DNA of 64,000 nt from Cohnella lupini (GTDB taxonomy: Bacteria; Bacillota; Bacilli; Paenibacillales; Paenibacillaceae), in NCBI RefSeq assembly GCF_003386205.1, contig NZ_QRDY01000001.1:620001-684000 (forward strand). The letters run 5' to 3'. Positions 59,874 to 64,000 of the stretch are shown piece by piece. The position numbers were made by a program, and so were the translations under genes. The notes beneath the pieces were generated by a model, which had not been told where the DNA came from, searched no databases, and saw only the letters and a program-made list of their open reading frames with translations. Numbering within the stretch: the stretch's first letter is position 1; each line of letters opens with the position of its first letter.

Positions 59874-60851
59874 ATGGAACAGACGTCAATCATGGTCGAG
59901 GAAACCCGACTTCGGAGAGTGAAGCAGGCTTTGCTTGGTATGCAGCGCTATTCCTGGGAGCAGGGAGTTGCCGCGCAAGCGATGCTCGAGCTCGGAGATG
60001 AAGAAACGGCTTATCTGTTGGCGCGGGATGCGGTCATTCGGCAAGATTCTTCAGGCAAGCTCGGCGTCATGAACGATGCCTATTCCGTTACGGATTCGGC
60101 GGCGAACGGGGAAGCCGTGCTGAGAATCGCGCAGACTACAGGGGATTCGTTATTCGCTTCCGGTGCTGCCAGAATGCTTGATTGGTTAATAAAGACGGCG
60201 CCGCGAACGGATGATGGCGCGTTGTATCATGTCGTGGATAAACCCGAGGTGTGGGTCGATTCTTTCTATATGGCTCCGCCGTTCTTGGCGTACGCGGGTT
60301 ATCACAACCATGCCGTTCTGCAAATGGAGGGTTACCGAACTCGGTTATGGAATCCCGATGCCAAGCTGTTCGCCCACATCTGGGATGACGGGGAGAAGAA
60401 GTTCAAACGCGACGCGCATTGGGGAGTCGGAAACGGGTGGGCTGTCGCGGGTATGGTCAGAGTACTGGCAGAGCTGCCGGATAGCATGCAAGCGGATAAG
60501 GACAGGATTACGGGATACTTGAAAGCGACGATCGACGGATGCCTTGTCCATCTTCGCGAGGACGGGCTGTTTCACGACGTATTGGATGACCCTGAATCGT
60601 TCGTTGAGACGAATACCGGCCAGATGATCGCTTACGCCATCTATCGCGGAGTGAGCATAGGAGCGCTAGATGTAACGTATACGGCTCATGCCGAACGAAT
60701 GAGAAACGCGGCGATCGCGAAGGTGGACGATCGCGGATTCGTGCAAGGCGTGTGCGCGGCACCGTTCTTCGATCGGCCGGGCACGGCGCCGGAAGGTCAG
60801 GCCTTCCATTTGCTAATGGAAAGCGCGGCGCGGAAAGGAATGAACCTATGA
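59874..60851 (+). CDS. Unsaturated glycuronyl hydrolase (GH88/GH105-like)
   Basis: About 325 residues, (alpha/alpha)6-barrel style: QRYSWEQGVAAQAMLELGD, VDSFYMAPPFLAYAG (catalytic Asp region) and HWGVGNGWAVAGMVRVL, the GH105 hallmark. Releases unsaturated uronic residues from pectin- or GAG-type oligosaccharides. GTG 59862 is an alternative start. Overlaps the kinase gene (ATGA). Confidence 0.85.
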   Translation: MEQTSIMVEETRLRRVKQALLGMQRYSWEQGVAAQAMLELGDEETAYLLARDAVIRQDSSGKLGVMNDAYSVTDSAANGEAVLRIAQTTGDSLFASGAARMLDWLIKTAPRTDDGALYHVVDKPEVWVDSFYMAPPFLAYAGYHNHAVLQMEGYRTRLWNPDAKLFAHIWDDGEKKFKRDAHWGVGNGWAVAGMVRVLAELPDSMQADKDRITGYLKATIDGCLVHLREDGLFHDVLDDPESFVETNTGQMIAYAIYRGVSIGALDVTYTAHAERMRNAAIAKVDDRGFVQGVCAAPFFDRPGTAPEGQAFHLLMESAARKGMNL

Positions 60852-61819
60852 GCATGGACGTCATTTGTCTGGGAGAGCTGTTGATCGATTTCGTGTCGAC
60901 GGCCAAGAACGTTTCCTTGATCCATAGCCCCGGTTTTGTTAAAGCGCCCGGTGGGGCTCCGGCCAATGTCGCGGTGGGAGTCGTTAAGCTCGGCGGCAGC
61001 GCCGGGTTTATCGGCAAGGTGGGGCAGGATCCGTTCGGCCACTATCTGAAGCAAGTGCTGGATCAATTGAACGTGGACACTTCTTATTTGGCGTTCGATG
61101 AATTCGCCAGAACTACGTTATCGTTCGTAGCGCAAAATCCGGAAGGGGACCGGGATTGCATGTTCTACCGGAATCCGGGAGCGGATATGCAATTAACGCC
61201 GGCGGATATCACGGAAGATTACATTCGGTCGGGCACGATCTTCCATTATGGGTCGATCAGCTTCGGCAGTCCGAGTAGCAGGGAGGCGACAATACGAGCG
61301 CTGGAGATCGCGCGAGCAAGCGGGCTCTATATCTCGTACGATCCGAATCTGAGAATGGATCTGTGGAAGGACCATGAAGTTGCTAAACGGGACATCAATG
61401 CGGGCTTCCAATATGCCGACTTGGTCAAGATCAGCGAGGAGGAGTACGAGTTTATAACCGGATGCCGCAGCGTGGAGGAATGCGGAAGCTACATTCTCGG
61501 TCAAGGCGCCAAGCTTGTCATCGTTACCATGGGCAAAGACGGCTGCTACTTCACGAACGGCAACGCCAGCGGTTACGCGGACGGCTTTCCGGCGAACGTC
61601 GTCGAGACGACGGGAGCGGGAGACGCGTTCGTCGCGGCGATGCTGAGTCAAATCGGAAAACTCATTCGATCCGGCGAATCCAAGAAAATAGAGTCGGAGT
61701 CCGAGCTTCGCGGCATGCTGAGGTTCGCGAATGCGGCTGGATCGATCGCGACGACGGGGTTCGGGGCGATTCCGTCCTTGCCGACGCTTAAGGAAGTTGA
61801 AGAATTGCTAGGCTTGTGA
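60848..61819 (+). CDS. PfkB-family carbohydrate kinase (fructokinase-like)
   Basis: 323 residues from the coupled ATG: GELLIDFVSTAKN, APANVAVGVVKLGGSAGFIGKVGQDPFG and the C-terminal catalytic ETTGAGDAFVAAML with Asp base. Phosphorylates a sugar released by the upstream hydrolase; fructokinase or 2-keto-3-deoxygluconate kinase cannot be separated by eye. Confidence 0.88.
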   Translation: MSMDVICLGELLIDFVSTAKNVSLIHSPGFVKAPGGAPANVAVGVVKLGGSAGFIGKVGQDPFGHYLKQVLDQLNVDTSYLAFDEFARTTLSFVAQNPEGDRDCMFYRNPGADMQLTPADITEDYIRSGTIFHYGSISFGSPSSREATIRALEIARASGLYISYDPNLRMDLWKDHEVAKRDINAGFQYADLVKISEEEYEFITGCRSVEECGSYILGQGAKLVIVTMGKDGCYFTNGNASGYADGFPANVVETTGAGDAFVAAMLSQIGKLIRSGESKKIESESELRGMLRFANAAGSIATTGFGAIPSLPTLKEVEELLGL

Positions 61820-61843
61820 ATTGCCGATAGGGGAGCGAAAGCC

Positions 61844-62887
61844 ATGAAAAGCCTGATCGTTGACGCAGAAGGGAACCTTTCCGTCCGGGAGATCTCAAAG
61901 CCGCAATACGGAGAGTACCAGGCGCTCGTGCGCATGGTGAGCTGCGGAATCTGCCGCGGTACCGATACGAAGCTCATTCACCGTGAATTCAAGGGCTTCG
62001 TTGCGTATCCCGCCGCGCTAGGACACGAGGGTGTCGGCCGTGTCGTCGAGCTCGGCGAGAAAACGCGATACCTTAAGAAAGGCGACCTGGTGCTGCTTCC
62101 GTTCCTCGAAAAAGAGACCGACGGCGTGTTTCCGGGTTGGGGCGCGTTCTCGGAGCTCGCCGTCGTTGCCGACTCTCGGGCGATGCTCGAGGATGGCAAA
62201 GGACCCGGAGATCCGGCTTTCTCGGAAGCGTATTACGCCCAGCAAGTTCTGCCCGCCGATATCGACGTCGTCTCCGCTCCGATGATCGTTACTTTCCGGG
62301 AGGTGCTTAGCGCTTGCCATAGATTCGGGTTCCGGCCGAACGCGAGTTTGATCGTCTATGGAGCGGGACCAGTCGGATTATCGTTCTTGAAATTCGCCAA
62401 GCTGCTCGGTCTGGGGCCGATCATAGCTTCGGTAACTTCGGATGCGAAGGTTGAGGAAGCGTTAACTACCGGGGCGGATTATGCGTTCAATAGCAGGAGC
62501 TGCGATATCGTAGCCGAAGTCAGGCGCATTTGCCAGGGCGGGGTCGATTTCGCCGTCGATGCGGTGGGCAAAACCGACATTATCAACCAGAGCATGGAGC
62601 TGCTTGCTCCATATGGGCATATCGGCGTTTACGGAATCTCGCCCAACACGAGCATGGCGCTCGATTGGAGCAAAGCCCCATATAACTGGCATCTCGATTT
62701 TATCCAATGGCCCTCCAAGCTGGAAGAAGCCGAAAGCTATCGTCAAGTCATGAACTGGATTGAGCTCGGCGTGCTTAATCCCCGAGAATTCGTATCGTCC
62801 GTGTTCGGATTCGATCGTATTCAGGAAGCGTTCGAGCAAGCCGAACAAGGCAGCGGGCTAAAGAAAACGATCATTACGTTCGATTGA
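61844..62887 (+). CDS. Zinc-type alcohol/polyol dehydrogenase (MDR family)
   Basis: 347 residues: N-terminal catalytic domain with SCGICRGTD and ALGHEGVGRVVELG, Rossmann domain with VYGAGPVGLSFLKFAKLLG. Medium-chain dehydrogenase oxidising a sugar or polyol; the structural zinc cysteines are not seen. Confidence 0.85.
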   Translation: MKSLIVDAEGNLSVREISKPQYGEYQALVRMVSCGICRGTDTKLIHREFKGFVAYPAALGHEGVGRVVELGEKTRYLKKGDLVLLPFLEKETDGVFPGWGAFSELAVVADSRAMLEDGKGPGDPAFSEAYYAQQVLPADIDVVSAPMIVTFREVLSACHRFGFRPNASLIVYGAGPVGLSFLKFAKLLGLGPIIASVTSDAKVEEALTTGADYAFNSRSCDIVAEVRRICQGGVDFAVDAVGKTDIINQSMELLAPYGHIGVYGISPNTSMALDWSKAPYNWHLDFIQWPSKLEEAESYRQVMNWIELGVLNPREFVSSVFGFDRIQEAFEQAEQGSGLKKTIITFD

Positions 62888-62933
62888 CGGATTTACATTC
62901 ATGCAGATAACGACAAATCGAGGAGGAATTATT

Positions 62934-63923
62934 ATGCCGACTTCCCAACTATTCGCCGTATTGCCCGAGGACTTCGTAACGACTCCGGATGCGATGGGTA
63001 TTCATCCGGAGAGCGGGGATCTGGTCGTCTCTTGTCCGAACTTCGCGGATCAGTCCCGCCCGGGTTGTTTGATTCGGATCGATCGGGACAGGAACGTGAG
63101 TAAGTGGATTGAGGTGCCCGTGCATCCGGATACCGGCGTCGCTTGTCCGATGGGAATCGCCTTCGGACCGGACGGGGACTTGTATATCTGCGATAACCAA
63201 GGCTGGTCGGGCTCCGAGAACGGAAAGTTCAAAGGAAGGCTGCTTCGCCTGCGCATCGAAGGCGACCAAGTCGTCAAGACGACGGTCGTCGCGGAAGACA
63301 TGGAGCATCCGAACGGCGTGCGCATTCGCGGTTCTCATATGTACGTCACGCAAAGCACGCTCAATTTAGTGAAAGATCCGACGGGCTTGCTTCTCAGCTG
63401 CGTGTATAAGTTCGGATTGGACGAGGAAGGCATTCAAATTACGAACACGCTGGCTGATCCTCATATGCTGACGACATTCTTGACGCTCAACGAGAACGAT
63501 CAATATGGCGCGGACGGCATCGAATTCGACTCCGAGGGCAATCTCTACGTCGGTAATTTCGGCGATGGAGCCGTTCACAAAATTACGTTCCATCCGGACG
63601 GAAGCGTGAAGGACAACGTAGTATGGGCCAAAAACAACGAGCAGCTGCAAACGACGGACGGCATGGTTATGGATTCGGCGGGTAACCTGTATGTCGCCGA
63701 CTTCTCCGCCAACGCGATCGCGAAAATCTATCCCGACGCGACGATCGAACGTTACGCGGTAAGCCCCGATTCCAACGGTCTGAAGGGCGAGCTTAACCAA
63801 CCGAGCGAACCGATTATCTGGAACGGAACGCTCGTAATTTCCTGTTTCGACCTGGTCAGGGGACCCGGTAAAGTAAATACCGGACACGAACTACCCGCCA
63901 CCCTGTCCGAATTGAGCCTATAA
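62934..63923 (+). CDS. SMP-30/gluconolactonase-like protein
   Basis: About 329 residues, six-bladed propeller style repeats (GIAFGPDGDLYICDNQGW, GIEFDSEGNLYVGNFGDG, MDSAGNLYVADFSANAIAKI). Likely a sugar lactonase acting after the dehydrogenase. ATG 62934 follows GAGGAGG. Confidence 0.85.
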   Translation: MPTSQLFAVLPEDFVTTPDAMGIHPESGDLVVSCPNFADQSRPGCLIRIDRDRNVSKWIEVPVHPDTGVACPMGIAFGPDGDLYICDNQGWSGSENGKFKGRLLRLRIEGDQVVKTTVVAEDMEHPNGVRIRGSHMYVTQSTLNLVKDPTGLLLSCVYKFGLDEEGIQITNTLADPHMLTTFLTLNENDQYGADGIEFDSEGNLYVGNFGDGAVHKITFHPDGSVKDNVVWAKNNEQLQTTDGMVMDSAGNLYVADFSANAIAKIYPDATIERYAVSPDSNGLKGELNQPSEPIIWNGTLVISCFDLVRGPGKVNTGHELPATLSELSL

Positions 63924-63934
63924 GGGAGACCCTC

Positions 63935-64000
63935 ATGAAAGCCAAAATATTAATTACTCCCAAATCATTTGCCAATTACAAAGATTCGGTTTATCCGGAC
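63935..64000 (+). CDS. D-2-hydroxyacid dehydrogenase-like protein, start only
   Basis: 22 residues (MKAKILITPKSFANYKDSVY...) before the window ends. The opening resembles D-3-phosphoglycerate dehydrogenase-like enzymes. GGGAG ribosome site; same operon. Confidence 0.5.
   Translation, partial: MKAKILITPKSFANYKDSVYPD

Overview
The window looks like a chromosomal segment of a spore-forming Firmicute of the Paenibacillaceae (Paenibacillus/Cohnella-like). The order M16 peptidases - ymfI - ymfJ - ymfK - rodZ - yajQ - rimO - pgsA - cinA - recA - recX - rny - ymdB - spoVS - miaB - ymcA matches the conserved recA/rny neighbourhood of Bacillales, and spoVS implies sporulation. No rRNA, tRNA or CRISPR array was seen.

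Region 1 (1-26.3 kb) is ordinary GC-rich core DNA: protein quality control and lipid synthesis genes, tRNA/ribosome methylthiolases (rimO, miaB), recA under a LexA/DinR box, RNase Y, ymdB, a SigH-type spoVS promoter, a dipeptidase, a 2-oxoacid:ferredoxin oxidoreductase (korAB), pduL, and a biotin ECF transport locus (bioY with a BirA operator, diverging from an ATPase gene and an ATPase-EcfT fusion).

Region 2 (26.4-57.7 kb) is the striking part: an integron-like cassette array. A tyrosine recombinase (26489-27634) is followed by an attI-like joint at 27780 and then by about 22 successive units with intact or nearly intact boundaries plus a decayed tail. Each unit is an AT-rich segment, normally with one small + strand gene, followed by a ~130-195 bp structured repeat. 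The unit boundary is G^TTAnnnGAAA. The start of each unit is complementary to its own end, not to the end of the repeat it physically abuts. This shows that the mobile unit is a circularisable cassette, as in integrons. Several features differ from textbook integrons: the recombinase shows no IntI-specific insertion and carries a HARP-like N-terminal extension; the sites are long, three-armed folds with compensatory changes in all arms; and pairing continues about 15 nt outside the core box. Cassette cargo includes a P-loop kinase, methyltransferase, HIT, SUKH/SMI1, GyrI-like, retropepsin-like, isochorismatase-like and ICMT-like proteins, many small membrane or unknown proteins, and three cassettes with little or no coding content but with tandem repeats. 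An IS110-family element sits exactly in the core box of one site. Site quality declines with distance from the recombinase, the polarity expected if new cassettes enter at attI.

Region 3 (57.7-59.7 kb) holds AT-rich accessory genes (phosphotransferase, cupin, two Nudix genes, one internally deleted), probably old cassette cargo. Region 4 (59.8-64 kb) returns to GC-rich chromosomal DNA: a sugar-catabolic operon (GH88/105 hydrolase, PfkB kinase, zinc-type dehydrogenase, SMP-30 lactonase-like protein, start of a hydroxyacid dehydrogenase) behind a palindromic operator.
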